Shown one piece after another: positions 18,740 to 27,686 of a stretch of 64,000 bases of DNA. The notes beneath the pieces were generated by a model. The model had not been told where the DNA came from, searched no databases, and worked only from the letters and a program-made list of their open reading frames with translations. Every line of letters begins with the position of its first letter. Position 1 is the stretch's first letter. The translations under genes were made by a program, and so were the position numbers. Location: the NCBI GenBank assembly GCA_015068455.1, contig SVKO01000002.1:248001-312000 (forward strand), written 5' to 3'. This DNA is from Oscillospiraceae bacterium. GTDB lineage: Bacteria; Bacillota; Clostridia; Oscillospirales; Oscillospiraceae.

Positions 18740-19121
18740 CGTCGTCGCGGACTTCGAATCGTTCGCGACGACGTTTTCTTTTTCAAAGAAACGCCGTCTC
18801 TCATTCTCTCCGTCGCTCCTCCTTTCAAAATCGAATCCGCTTCGCTGGGCTTCGATTTTGATACAGAGGCGTGGTGGAGCCGCCCTCAGCAACCGGAACA
18901 CGATGCCGCGGACTTCGAATCGTTCGCGACGGCGTTTTCTTTTTCAAAGAAACGCCGCCTCTCATTCTCTCCGTCGCTCCTCCTTTCAAAATCGAATCCG
19001 CTTCGCTGGGCTTCGATTTTGATACAGAGGCGGGGTGGAGCCGCCCTCAGCAACCGGAACACGATGTCGCGGACTTCGAATCGTTCGCGACGGCGTTTTC
19101 TTTTTCAAAGAAACGCCGCCT
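18740..19121 (+). repeat. 161-bp tandem repeat array, about 2.4 copies
   Basis: Copies lie at 18740-18900, 18901-19061 and 19062-19121 (partial), with an exact 161-bp period and only a few substitutions. Each full unit contains two inverted repeats: GGCGTTT...AAACGCC around a T/A-rich centre, and TCAAAATCGAA / TTCGATTTTGA (11 bp, perfect) around CGCTTCGCTGG. The array begins directly at the tRNA CCA end and ends in a terminator, so it may be transcribed with the tRNA. Open frames across it shift between copies, because 161 is not a multiple of 3, and are not genes. Confidence 0.9.
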
Positions 19122-19150
19122 TTGTCCATGGACAAGGGCGGCGTTTTTTT
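19111..19150 (+). terminator. Terminator closing the tRNA-repeat transcript
   Basis: A long, nearly perfect stem (AACGCCGCC TTTGTCC / GGACAA GGGCGGCGTT) is followed by seven T. Its left arm reuses the end of the third repeat copy. Confidence 0.92.
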
Positions 19151-19264
19151 CGATGAAATATTCCGTTTGCGCAGAATGAATTGTGCCCTGCGGACGAAAG
19201 GAGACAGCCCGGCGCGGCATACATGCTCGTTCTGCAACAGCGGTTCAAGTTTTGCGCATTTTTC

Positions 19265-19308
19265 GTCCGCCGTCAGCGGATTTTTTTCCTTTTACGGCGG
19301 ACTTTTTT
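19265..19308 (+). terminator. Nested terminator-like hairpins upstream of marR
   Basis: CCGC-CGTCA-GCGG followed by seven T lies inside a wider pairing GTCCGCCGT / ACGGCGGAC followed by TTTTTT. There is no clear gene upstream for it to end, so it may insulate the marR promoter. Confidence 0.5.
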
Positions 19309-19319
19309 GCCGTTTTTCA

Positions 19320-19348
19320 TTGACAAGGGTTTTCTTGCATATTATACT
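19320..19348 (+). promoter_or_regulatory. Promoter of the marR-family gene
   Basis: TTGACA (19320-19325), a 17-nt spacer and TATACT (19343-19348). Confidence 0.85.
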
Positions 19349-19352
19349 AAAA

Positions 19353-19366
19353 GTACGATTTCGTAC
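19353..19366 (+). promoter_or_regulatory. Palindromic operator at the marR start site
   Basis: GTACGA-TT-TCGTAC is a perfect 14-bp palindrome placed 4 nt after the -10 box, over the expected transcription start. The position suits autorepression by the MarR-type product. Confidence 0.65.
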
Positions 19367-19380
19367 ATTGAGGTGATTGC

Positions 19381-19839
19381 ATGAGTCAGAGTCAATACAA
19401 CGATTTCAGACAGCTCAATTTGCTGACGATGGTGATCGGCGCACTGTATCACGATTCCTCTACACGGCTCGGAATCACCGACAATATCGCGCTGGTTCTC
19501 CATTTTCTCTATGACAACGGGCAGCGCTGTCCCGTCAGCGACATGTACAAACTCACCGGTGTGCCCAAACAGACGATCAACTCGTCCCTGCGGCGCCTGG
19601 AATCCGCCGGCATCATTTTTCTGGAGCCCTATAACGGAAGATCGAAGCAGGTGCGCCTGACCGAGAAGGGCGAGGAATTCATGCATCAGACGATCGGCCA
19701 GCTCCGCGGGGCGGAGATCCATGCCCTCGACGACTGGAGTCCGGAGGAGGTTGAGAGTTATATCGCGCTGATGACCAAATTCGCCGCCTCTCTGCGCCGC
19801 GAATTTATCAAACTGGAGAGCCCGACGATCGGAGTCTGA
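19381..19839 (+). CDS. MarR family transcriptional regulator
   Basis: This 152-residue winged-helix repressor has its HTH around VSDMYKLTGVPKQTINSSLR and its wing around NGRSKQVRLTEKGEEF, as in MarR proteins. Terminal helices form the dimer interface. ATG 19381 follows GAGGTG. A palindrome overlaps its promoter, suggesting autoregulation. Its ligand and targets are unknown. The large surface-protein gene starts 166 nt downstream and could be a target; I see no copy of the GTACGA palindrome before it. Confidence 0.9.
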   Translation: MSQSQYNDFRQLNLLTMVIGALYHDSSTRLGITDNIALVLHFLYDNGQRCPVSDMYKLTGVPKQTINSSLRRLESAGIIFLEPYNGRSKQVRLTEKGEEFMHQTIGQLRGAEIHALDDWSPEEVESYIALMTKFAASLRREFIKLESPTIGV

Positions 19840-19880
19840 AGAAGGACGGCGCAGGATCCGGGGAAACAGACTGCGTCAAT

Positions 19881-19898
19881 GATATAACCTATTATATC
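19881..19898 (+). promoter_or_regulatory. AT-rich inverted repeat upstream of the first CotH gene
   Basis: GATATAA-CCTA-TTATATC is a perfect 7-bp inverted repeat overlapping a TATTAT -10-like box. It could be an operator or promoter element for the gene at 20006; the -35 region is poor. A separate stem TTGGGGAG / CTCCCCAA (about 19964-19985) sits just before the ribosome site. Confidence 0.45.
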
Positions 19899-20005
19899 AG
19901 ATGTTGAAACAGTAATCAATGCGGATTTGGGCGGAGCGCAAAGGGCCCGGCTCTGTCTGCATTTGGGGAGTGGCTGCTCCCCAATAAAAAATGGAGGAAC
20001 GAATC

Positions 20006-23000
20006 ATGAAGAAAAGACTGCTCAGCATGCTGCTCGTGATCTGCATGGTGTGCTCCCTGTTCCCGGCCATCGCCCTGACGGCGGGCGCCGCGGAAGGGGA
20101 TCTGCCGACGATCCTGTCGGTGGAGCCATCGGCGACGAACGGCATTCCCGCAAGAATCGACGTATTTAAGACCAGCTCGTCCAGTGGAGGCGGCGGCTTC
20201 CCCGGCGGCGGCTTCCCCGGCGGTGGCTTCCCCGGCGGCGGCCAGGGCGGCGGTACCACCACCCCCGGCGGCAATTACGACCTCTACCTGCCCGGCAATG
20301 TGGACAGCACGAAGTGCTTCTTCTCCTGGGCCGACGGCCTGCAGGCCACCGTGGACGGCCAGACCTACGCCAGCGGCGCCTGCCCCATCCCCGCCCCCGG
20401 CGAAACCAAGACCTATACCTTTACCAAGGGCTCCGACACGGCGACCTTCACGGTCACCACCTACCAGGGCTCCGCGACGGTCAAGGCCATCTTCATCGAC
20501 ATCGACGAGTCCAAGGGCACCATCGCCGCCATGGACGGCGACCCGGATCATGAAACCTCCTGCTCCGGCGTCATTTACATTGACGGCGTGCAGTTCGTCA
20601 TGTCCAAGATCAAGGGCCGCGGCAACTACACCTGGTCCCAGGCCAGAGACAAGAAGGCCTACAACATCAGCCTGGACACCAAGGTATCCATCCTCGGCAT
20701 CGACTGCGCACCCACCAAGAAGTGGTCCATCCTCGCCGAGGTCGCCGACCACAGCCTGCTGTGCAACCGCGCCGGCTTCGCCCTGGCCCATCAGATGGAC
20801 GTCGGCCAGGACACCGCTTCCGCGGACGTCTGGATGAACGGCGAGTACCAGGGCTGCTACACCGTCACGCCCAAGTATGACTCCTACGTCACCAAGGACG
20901 GCTTCCTGATCGAGAACGACAACTACAAGGAGTCCCTCACCGTCGCCGAGGGCGGCGATCCCCAGTTCGCCCTCGAGGGCCTGGACGGGCCCGGCAACAA
21001 CAGCCAGTGGGGCGGCGGCGGCTCCGACTACAACCTCATCACCTGCAAGGGCATCGGCGACAACCTGCTCGCGGCCGTCGGCGACGACGCCGAGAAGGCT
21101 GCCGCCCAGATCAAGGCCTGGCTGCAGGACGCCTGGGACGCCATCCGCTCTGAAGACGGCTACAATTCCAAGGGCAAGTACTACACCGACTACGTCGACA
21201 TCGAGTCCTTCGCCAAGATGTACCTGATGCATGACTACGTCAAGAGCTACGACGTCTGCGCCGGCTCCATCCTGTTCCACCGCGACGGCAACACCGACGA
21301 TTACAAGCTGATCGCCGGCCCCATCTGGGACCTGGACAACGCCATGGGCTCCACCCAGAGCAACATGTCCCTGGGCTCTGTGGGCGACCGCCGCTCGGGC
21401 AAGGGCGCATTCATCACGCAGATCCAGGAATACAAGACCTCCATTTACAAGACCATCGGCAGACACGAGGACTTCATGGAGGAGGTCTACCGCCAGTACA
21501 ACCTCAACAAGGCAGCCTTCGACGCTCTGCCCAACACGGTGCAGGCCATGGCCGACGATATCCGCGACTCCGCCATGATGAACCACAACAAGGTGGAATC
21601 CGTCAACTACAACAACCACAGCTACAGCCGTGACACCACCCTCGAGGGCGGCACCGAGTACGAGCAGAACATGAAGGCCACTTCGAACAACAAGACCGAC
21701 TGGCCGAACTATGTGAACAACCTCAAGGAGTACGTCAAGGCCCGCAGCCTGTGGTTCGCCAACACCTATGCCCGCGAGGATGAGGGCTTCGTGGCCACCA
21801 TCAACGCAGGCCAGGGCACGACAGTCACCACCTATGCCAAGCAGGCGGACGCCGAGGGCGACCAGAACGGCGTCGAGGGTGAGAAGTACGTCTATGCCAC
21901 CGATCCCGTCACCGGCGAGATCACCAAGGACGGCAACGGCCAGGTCAATTTCCGCGTGAAAACGACCCCGCCCTATGTGCTCGACGGCGTTACCGCGGAG
22001 CCGGCCGAGAACTATGAGAAGATCGAGACGGTCTCCGAGGGCCTGTACCGCGTGACCAAGGTCACCGGCCCCATCTCCGTCAAGATCGCATCCTCCGAGC
22101 TCCTGTGCGAGCATGAATTCAACGCCGACGGCGTGTGCACCAAGTGCGGCATGGAGGCCTATAAGGTCACCTTCGACTGCGACGAGCACTGCACCGTCAC
22201 CGCCTTTGACAGCTCCGACGTGACCGGTGCTGGCCATCCCAACGCCGCATTCGCCTTCGCCCGCAACAAGGACACCGGCGAGATCGACGTCACCGGCAGC
22301 GGCCAGCTGTACTTCGTCGTCAATGTCGACGAAGGCTACGCGGTGAACGTGGAGCATCTGGTGGGCGAGCCGAAGAACTACAATAAAGTGAAGGATCCCG
22401 CCGACGCCAACGTGCCCAACAGCTTCGGCATCACCAAAATCGAGGGCTCCTTTGTCCTGCACGTCACCACCATGAAGGTGGGCGATCCCAATGCCGATTA
22501 CTTTGCTGACGGCAGCTTTGACGAAAGCGCCTGGGAGATCCTGAATCCCGATACGGAGAACTACTCCGTGGAGACGGGCAAGGGCATCGTGATGCCGACC
22601 CAGCGTTATGACATTTACTCCACCGGCGCCGCCTGGAAGAACTGCTTCGTCACTCCCACCGAGGGCGACTGGAAAGCGGTCACCAAGGCCGTCTATCCCA
22701 AGGTTCCCACCCAGAACTATCAGCAGGCCATGATGCTGGTATGGCAGGATGAGGATAACTACATCCGCATCAACTGCCAGCAGAGCAACCTGAGCATCCA
22801 GCCCGGCAAGGAGACCAACGGCAGCTTCTCCTCCTCCGGCTTCCAGCAGCCCCGCGCCCAGGCGGCCGAGGACGGCTCCGTCACCCTTTACTGGATGATC
22901 GACAAGACGGGTACCACCTATACCCTGAGCTATTCCCAGGACGGCCTGAATTTCACCGAGCTCGGCTCCACCACCGCGGAGTACGAGGCGCCGAAGATCG

Positions 23001-26000
23001 GCCTGTTTGCCACCTCCAATACGGATCAGGGCGCCAACGACCCCGTCGATGTGTACTTCGAATATCTGGCAGTCCTCGGCCACAACGGCATCGAGGAGGT
23101 CACCCCCGCTGAGATGCTCGACTGGGCCGCGCAGAACGTGGCGGACTACATCTTTGCCGCGCTGCCTGCCACCCAGGTCGACGGCGATCTGGTCCTGCCT
23201 CCCGCGCCCCACGGCTACAGCGTGGAGGTGGTTTGCGACCATCCCGAGATCATCGACGCCGAGGGCAAGTTCACCAAGCCCGCGACGGACACCCAGGTAT
23301 CCGTTTCCCTGAGCGTCACCGAGGGCGACGTCATCGCCACCACCGCCAAGGTCAAGCTCCTGGCCAAGGGCGATGCCGCTGCCGTCGTTCCCATTGCCAC
23401 CTTTGTGACCGACGAGCACTGCTCCGTTACCTCTTACGACACCTCCGACCTGTCCGGCGAGGGCCATCCCAACGCCACGTCCGCCCAGGCCCGCGACAAG
23501 TCCACCGGCAATCCTCTGGAGGGCGGCCAGGTCTGGTTCGTTGTGAATGTGGACGAGGGTTATGAAATCGATTCCGTCACCGTTGACCCCAAGAACTACA
23601 ACAAGATCAACAATCCGGCGGATGAAGCCTATCCCACCAGCTACAACCTGACCAAGGTTGTGGGCGATATTACCATCACCGTCACCACCAAGGCGGCCGG
23701 CGTGCAGCCCGTGGTTGACAAGACCGCGCTGAACGAGGCGGTCATTGCGGCGGAGGCCGTGGACAAGAGCAAGTACACCGACGCGACCGTCGCCGCCCTT
23801 GAGGCTGCTCTGGCGAGCGCCAAGGCGGTGCAGGCCGCCGAGGACGCCGATCAGGCCGCCGTCGATGCGGCGGCTGAGGCGCTGCAGGCCGCCATCAACG
23901 GCCTGGAGGAGAAACCCGTACCGCAGCCCGCCGGCAAGTATGTGCTGGCCGAGGAATTTGTGCCCGGCGGCACCTACGTCATTGTGGCAGACGGCGCCTA
24001 CGCGCTCAACGGCCAGCCCGGCGACACGACCCTCGGCGCGACGGCCGTCACCATTGAGGGCAATGTCATCACCAGCGAGGTCACTGCGGATATGCTGTGG
24101 ACCTTCGGAGCGGCGGAGGGCGCCGACGCGGCAGCGGATGGGAACGATATGTATCTCATCTCCAGCGCCGACGGCCAGAATCTGCGCCGCGGCTCCGGCA
24201 GCAATACGCCGCCGCTGTCCCTCGGCGAGTACAATGTCACCGACCAGCGCTTCTACACCTGGTCCCTGACCGCGCGTGAGGCAGAGGACGATGCCTACAC
24301 CCTCTACCTGAACGGCTCCACCGGCCGTTACTACGCCATGGTCGGCGCGGAGACCGGCTTCAACACCCTGTACGCTTCTGCCTGGGATCCTCAGACCACC
24401 GGCAGCTCCATCAAGCTCTATGAGCCCGCCGCCGGCGGCAGCGGCCTGCCTGATATCGATTTCACCGATCCGGCTGACGCCGACAAGTATGAGATCGCCG
24501 GTCAGAGCGAGAGCGCCGTGGAAGAGGGCGTGGGCCTGGCGCTGGTATCCAGCCAGGGCGGCATCGAGCCCGCCAAGCAGAACATCGCCGAGGCCGACAT
24601 CGACGTTGTCAAGGTTCCCGTCTCCGGCGACTGGACCGCCACCCTGGAGGTGGAGTTCGACGCCAACGGCGCGGCCAACGGCTACTATCAGTTCTTCGGC
24701 TTCGTGGCCTCCCAGGGCAAGGACAACCAGAATCTGGTGGGCATCCGCGGCGGCGACGGCGCGATCCAGGACTTCATCCGCAAGGACGGCGCCATCACCG
24801 AAGAGCAGAACTCCAGCACCCCCGGCTTTGATACCTCCGGCAAGACCTACTACCTGCGCATTGAAAAAGAAGGCGACGCCTACACCTGCTATCGCAGCGA
24901 CGACGGCGAGGCCTTCACCCAGATGTTCGCCTATGAGGGCACCGGCATCGAGGCCGATGAGCTCCTCATCGATGCCTACACCGGCATGACCGCCGGCTAC
25001 AAGTTCACCCTGAAATCCCTGAAGTTTGAGGGCGGCGAGGTGACTCCCGTGGTTGACAAGACCGCTCTGAACAATGCCATTGCAGCTGCCGAAGCGATCG
25101 ACAAGGACGCTTATACGGAGGCGTCTGTCGCCGCCATGGAGGAGGCGCTTGCGGCTGCTCAGGCTGCGCTCGCTTCCAACAGCCAGGCTGAGATCGACGC
25201 TGCTGCCGCCGCGCTGAACGAGGCGGTCGCCGCGCTTGAGCCTGCAACTCCGGGCACCTTCCGGGTCACTTTCGTCTGCGGTGAGGGCGCGACCATCGAC
25301 GTGCTCAAGACCCAGACCCTTGACGGTGAGATTTTTGAGAACGTGACCACGGCGGTTCCCCGCAACAAGGAAACCTTTGAGGAGGACTACACCGGCGAGG
25401 GCCAGGTCAACTTCGTGGTAAAGCTTGCCGAAGGCTATGAGCTTGACGGCGAGATCGCCGCGGAGGGCGGCTATAAAAACCTCAAGGGACCCGAGGATAC
25501 CACGATTGAGAACGGTTACCGCATCACAAAGATCACCGACAATGTGACCGTCACTGTCAACACCAAGAAGGGTGATTCCGGCGACTGCGAGCATGAATTC
25601 ACCGCAGAGTCGATCCCCGCCACCTGCACCGAGCCGGCCAAGATCCGTTACACCTGCTCCAAGTGCGGCTACTGGTATGAGGAGGTCGGTTCCGCCGCCC
25701 CTGAAATTGAACCCGAGATCAACGTGCCCAGCTCCGCCACTACCGAGCGCAGCAGCGGCACCTACGGCAGGAAAGAAAGCATTACCTATTATTCCACCAC
25801 CGCCGGCCGCAACAAGAAAGCCAACGTCCAGCTCCCGGCCAATTACGACCCGAACAAGAAGTACCCCGTCATGTACCTCCTGCACGGCGTCATGGGCAGT
25901 GAGAACGACATGGTCGGCAACGGCACCATCATCCAGAACCTGGTGGCTGACGGCCTGGCCGAGGAAATGATTATCGTCTGCCCGAACATGTGGTCCAGTG

Positions 26001-27553
26001 CCACTTCCGCCAGCCCGAACGGCATCAACCAGACTACGATGGAGGGTTACGACCGGTTCCACCTCGATCTGGTCAACGATCTGATGCCCTACATGGCCGA
26101 GCATTATTCCGTCGCTGAGGGCAAAGAGAACACCGCTGTATGCGGCTTCTCCCAGGGCGGCCGCGAGACCCTGCTCATCGGTCTGTACCATCCCGATGTG
26201 ATCGGCTACCTCTGCGCGATCAGCTCCGCGCCCGGCATTGTGGCAGCCACCGACAACTACATGTCCCATCCCGGCGTCTTCAAGGAAGAAGAAATCAAGT
26301 ACGAAGGCGAGACCCCGTATCTGATCATGATGACCAGCGGCGACAACGACACCGTCGTGGGCAAGAACCCGCAGGAGTACCATCGGATCTATACTGAAAA
26401 CGGCATTGCCCACACCTGGTGGGAGATTCCGGGCGCAAATCATGGCGGCGCCACCTCCAGCGGCGTGTACAACTTCGCCAAGTATGCCTTCAAGGTCCAG
26501 GGTCAGAGCGAGCCGCTCGGCCATGACTGGGACGAAGGCGTGGTCACCGAGCCGAGCTGCACCCAGGAGGGCTATACCGCCTTTACCTGCAAGCGCTGCG
26601 GCGAAGTCGAAAAGCGCGACCTGAAGGATAAGCTCCCGCACAACTATGTGGACGGCGTCTGCACCGTCTGCGGCGAAAAGCTCATCAACGTAACGATCGA
26701 AGCGGACGAGGGCGTCACCGTCACCGTGCTCGAGACCCAGGCGGCCGACGGCCCCAAGACGGAGAACGCCGCGGCGGCCAACCCGCGCAGCGGCGACACG
26801 GGCCTGATCGACTGCTCCGGCGACGGCCAGGTGAACTTCATCGTGAATGTGGCCGACGGCTACGAGCTCGAGAGCGTCACCGCAGATCCCGCGGACAGCT
26901 ATAAGAACCTCAAGGGGCCGGACGATACGGGGATCGAGAACGGTTACCGGATTACCAAGATTACCGGCGATCTGACCATCCAGGTCAAGGCAAAGAAGAC
27001 CGGCGGCGAGCCCTTCCTCTTCGAGGACGTGAAGGATCCCGGCAAGTTCTACTTCGATCCCGTCTACTGGGCCTACTACGCCGATCCGCAGATCACCAAG
27101 GGCACCGACGATACCCACTTCGGCCCCGACAACGCCTGCACCAGAGGCCATGTCGTGACCTTCCTGTGGCGCGCCGCCGGCGAACCGGAGCCCAAGAGCA
27201 CGCAGACCCCGTTCACCGACCTCAAGCCCGGCGCCTTCTATGAGAAGGCCGTGGCCTGGGCTGTGGAGGAAGGCATCACCAAGGGCATGACGGACACCAC
27301 CTTCGCGCCCGACGGCAAGTGCAACCGCGGCCAGATCGTGACCTTCCTGTGGCGCTTCAAGGGTGAACCCGCGCCCAAGAGCACGCAGACCCCGTTCACC
27401 GACCTCAAGGCCGGCGCCTTCTACGAGAACGCCGTGGCCTGGGCCGTGGAGAACGATGTCACGAAGGGCATGACCGAAACCACCTTCGGCCCGGACGCCA
27501 CCTGCACCAGAGGCCAGGTCGTGACCTTCCTGTACCGCGCCACCGCGGAATAA
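20006..27553 (+). CDS. Giant secreted CotH-kinase protein with esterase, FIVAR and SLH domains
   Basis: This 2515-residue surface protein starts with a signal peptide (residues 1-30, MKKRLLSMLLVICMVCSLFP). ATG 20006 is chosen over 19991 because GGAGG is spaced 8 nt before it. In order it carries: a FPGGG-repeat Gly-rich stretch (61-89); a CotH kinase-like domain (about 150-590; KGRGNYTW, WDLDNA); InlB-like modules of ~100 residues; a concanavalin-like domain (830-1025); an Ig-like domain; FIVAR (1239-1305); a domain of unknown type (1309-1475); a second lectin-like domain (1482-1675); FIVAR (1680-1745); and an alpha/beta-hydrolase esterase (1912-2167) with GFSQGG, Ser2049. Cys-rich knuckles and three SLH domains (2336-2515) follow for cell-wall anchoring. 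Substrates are unknown; polysaccharide binding and deacylation are plausible. Confidence 0.9.
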   Translation: MKKRLLSMLLVICMVCSLFPAIALTAGAAEGDLPTILSVEPSATNGIPARIDVFKTSSSSGGGGFPGGGFPGGGFPGGGQGGGTTTPGGNYDLYLPGNVDSTKCFFSWADGLQATVDGQTYASGACPIPAPGETKTYTFTKGSDTATFTVTTYQGSATVKAIFIDIDESKGTIAAMDGDPDHETSCSGVIYIDGVQFVMSKIKGRGNYTWSQARDKKAYNISLDTKVSILGIDCAPTKKWSILAEVADHSLLCNRAGFALAHQMDVGQDTASADVWMNGEYQGCYTVTPKYDSYVTKDGFLIENDNYKESLTVAEGGDPQFALEGLDGPGNNSQWGGGGSDYNLITCKGIGDNLLAAVGDDAEKAAAQIKAWLQDAWDAIRSEDGYNSKGKYYTDYVDIESFAKMYLMHDYVKSYDVCAGSILFHRDGNTDDYKLIAGPIWDLDNAMGSTQSNMSLGSVGDRRSGKGAFITQIQEYKTSIYKTIGRHEDFMEEVYRQYNLNKAAFDALPNTVQAMADDIRDSAMMNHNKVESVNYNNHSYSRDTTLEGGTEYEQNMKATSNNKTDWPNYVNNLKEYVKARSLWFANTYAREDEGFVATINAGQGTTVTTYAKQADAEGDQNGVEGEKYVYATDPVTGEITKDGNGQVNFRVKTTPPYVLDGVTAEPAENYEKIETVSEGLYRVTKVTGPISVKIASSELLCEHEFNADGVCTKCGMEAYKVTFDCDEHCTVTAFDSSDVTGAGHPNAAFAFARNKDTGEIDVTGSGQLYFVVNVDEGYAVNVEHLVGEPKNYNKVKDPADANVPNSFGITKIEGSFVLHVTTMKVGDPNADYFADGSFDESAWEILNPDTENYSVETGKGIVMPTQRYDIYSTGAAWKNCFVTPTEGDWKAVTKAVYPKVPTQNYQQAMMLVWQDEDNYIRINCQQSNLSIQPGKETNGSFSSSGFQQPRAQAAEDGSVTLYWMIDKTGTTYTLSYSQDGLNFTELGSTTAEYEAPKIGLFATSNTDQGANDPVDVYFEYLAVLGHNGIEEVTPAEMLDWAAQNVADYIFAALPATQVDGDLVLPPAPHGYSVEVVCDHPEIIDAEGKFTKPATDTQVSVSLSVTEGDVIATTAKVKLLAKGDAAAVVPIATFVTDEHCSVTSYDTSDLSGEGHPNATSAQARDKSTGNPLEGGQVWFVVNVDEGYEIDSVTVDPKNYNKINNPADEAYPTSYNLTKVVGDITITVTTKAAGVQPVVDKTALNEAVIAAEAVDKSKYTDATVAALEAALASAKAVQAAEDADQAAVDAAAEALQAAINGLEEKPVPQPAGKYVLAEEFVPGGTYVIVADGAYALNGQPGDTTLGATAVTIEGNVITSEVTADMLWTFGAAEGADAAADGNDMYLISSADGQNLRRGSGSNTPPLSLGEYNVTDQRFYTWSLTAREAEDDAYTLYLNGSTGRYYAMVGAETGFNTLYASAWDPQTTGSSIKLYEPAAGGSGLPDIDFTDPADADKYEIAGQSESAVEEGVGLALVSSQGGIEPAKQNIAEADIDVVKVPVSGDWTATLEVEFDANGAANGYYQFFGFVASQGKDNQNLVGIRGGDGAIQDFIRKDGAITEEQNSSTPGFDTSGKTYYLRIEKEGDAYTCYRSDDGEAFTQMFAYEGTGIEADELLIDAYTGMTAGYKFTLKSLKFEGGEVTPVVDKTALNNAIAAAEAIDKDAYTEASVAAMEEALAAAQAALASNSQAEIDAAAAALNEAVAALEPATPGTFRVTFVCGEGATIDVLKTQTLDGEIFENVTTAVPRNKETFEEDYTGEGQVNFVVKLAEGYELDGEIAAEGGYKNLKGPEDTTIENGYRITKITDNVTVTVNTKKGDSGDCEHEFTAESIPATCTEPAKIRYTCSKCGYWYEEVGSAAPEIEPEINVPSSATTERSSGTYGRKESITYYSTTAGRNKKANVQLPANYDPNKKYPVMYLLHGVMGSENDMVGNGTIIQNLVADGLAEEMIIVCPNMWSSATSASPNGINQTTMEGYDRFHLDLVNDLMPYMAEHYSVAEGKENTAVCGFSQGGRETLLIGLYHPDVIGYLCAISSAPGIVAATDNYMSHPGVFKEEEIKYEGETPYLIMMTSGDNDTVVGKNPQEYHRIYTENGIAHTWWEIPGANHGGATSSGVYNFAKYAFKVQGQSEPLGHDWDEGVVTEPSCTQEGYTAFTCKRCGEVEKRDLKDKLPHNYVDGVCTVCGEKLINVTIEADEGVTVTVLETQAADGPKTENAAAANPRSGDTGLIDCSGDGQVNFIVNVADGYELESVTADPADSYKNLKGPDDTGIENGYRITKITGDLTIQVKAKKTGGEPFLFEDVKDPGKFYFDPVYWAYYADPQITKGTDDTHFGPDNACTRGHVVTFLWRAAGEPEPKSTQTPFTDLKPGAFYEKAVAWAVEEGITKGMTDTTFAPDGKCNRGQIVTFLWRFKGEPAPKSTQTPFTDLKAGAFYENAVAWAVENDVTKGMTETTFGPDATCTRGQVVTFLYRATAE

Positions 27554-27604
27554 GAGCGAACACCTTGCATCTCAAAACAACCGTAAAAATAGGAAACAAA
27601 CCCC

Positions 27605-27630
27605 GGCGGGGCTGCTTCGGCAGCCCCGCC
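27605..27630 (+). terminator. UUCG-loop hairpin after the first CotH gene
   Basis: GGCGGGGCTGC-TTCG-GCAGCCCCGCC is an 11-bp perfect stem with no T run after it, so termination may be weak and allow read-through into the next gene. Confidence 0.6.
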
Positions 27631-27686
27631 ATAGCGCGAAAAAATGTCAGCGTACTAATTCGTTAAAGTGAAAAGGGTGAAACGGC

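Noticed and set aside
18655..19150. Prophage or integrative-element attachment site at tRNA-Leu
   Set aside because: No repeat of the tRNA 3' end, no integrase and no mobile genes nearby.
18687..19179. Open frames of ~100-150 codons across the repeat array
   Set aside because: The 161-bp period shifts the frame in each copy, so the products have no consistent sequence; they also overlap the tRNA and a terminator.
19181..19384. 67-codon open frame before marR
   Set aside because: Spans a terminator-like hairpin and the marR promoter and operator; no ribosome site.
19916..27151. Antisense open frame of 2411 codons opposite the first CotH gene
   Set aside because: Low-complexity Gly/Val/Leu-rich product with no domains; stop-free because of GC-rich third positions in the real gene on the plus strand.
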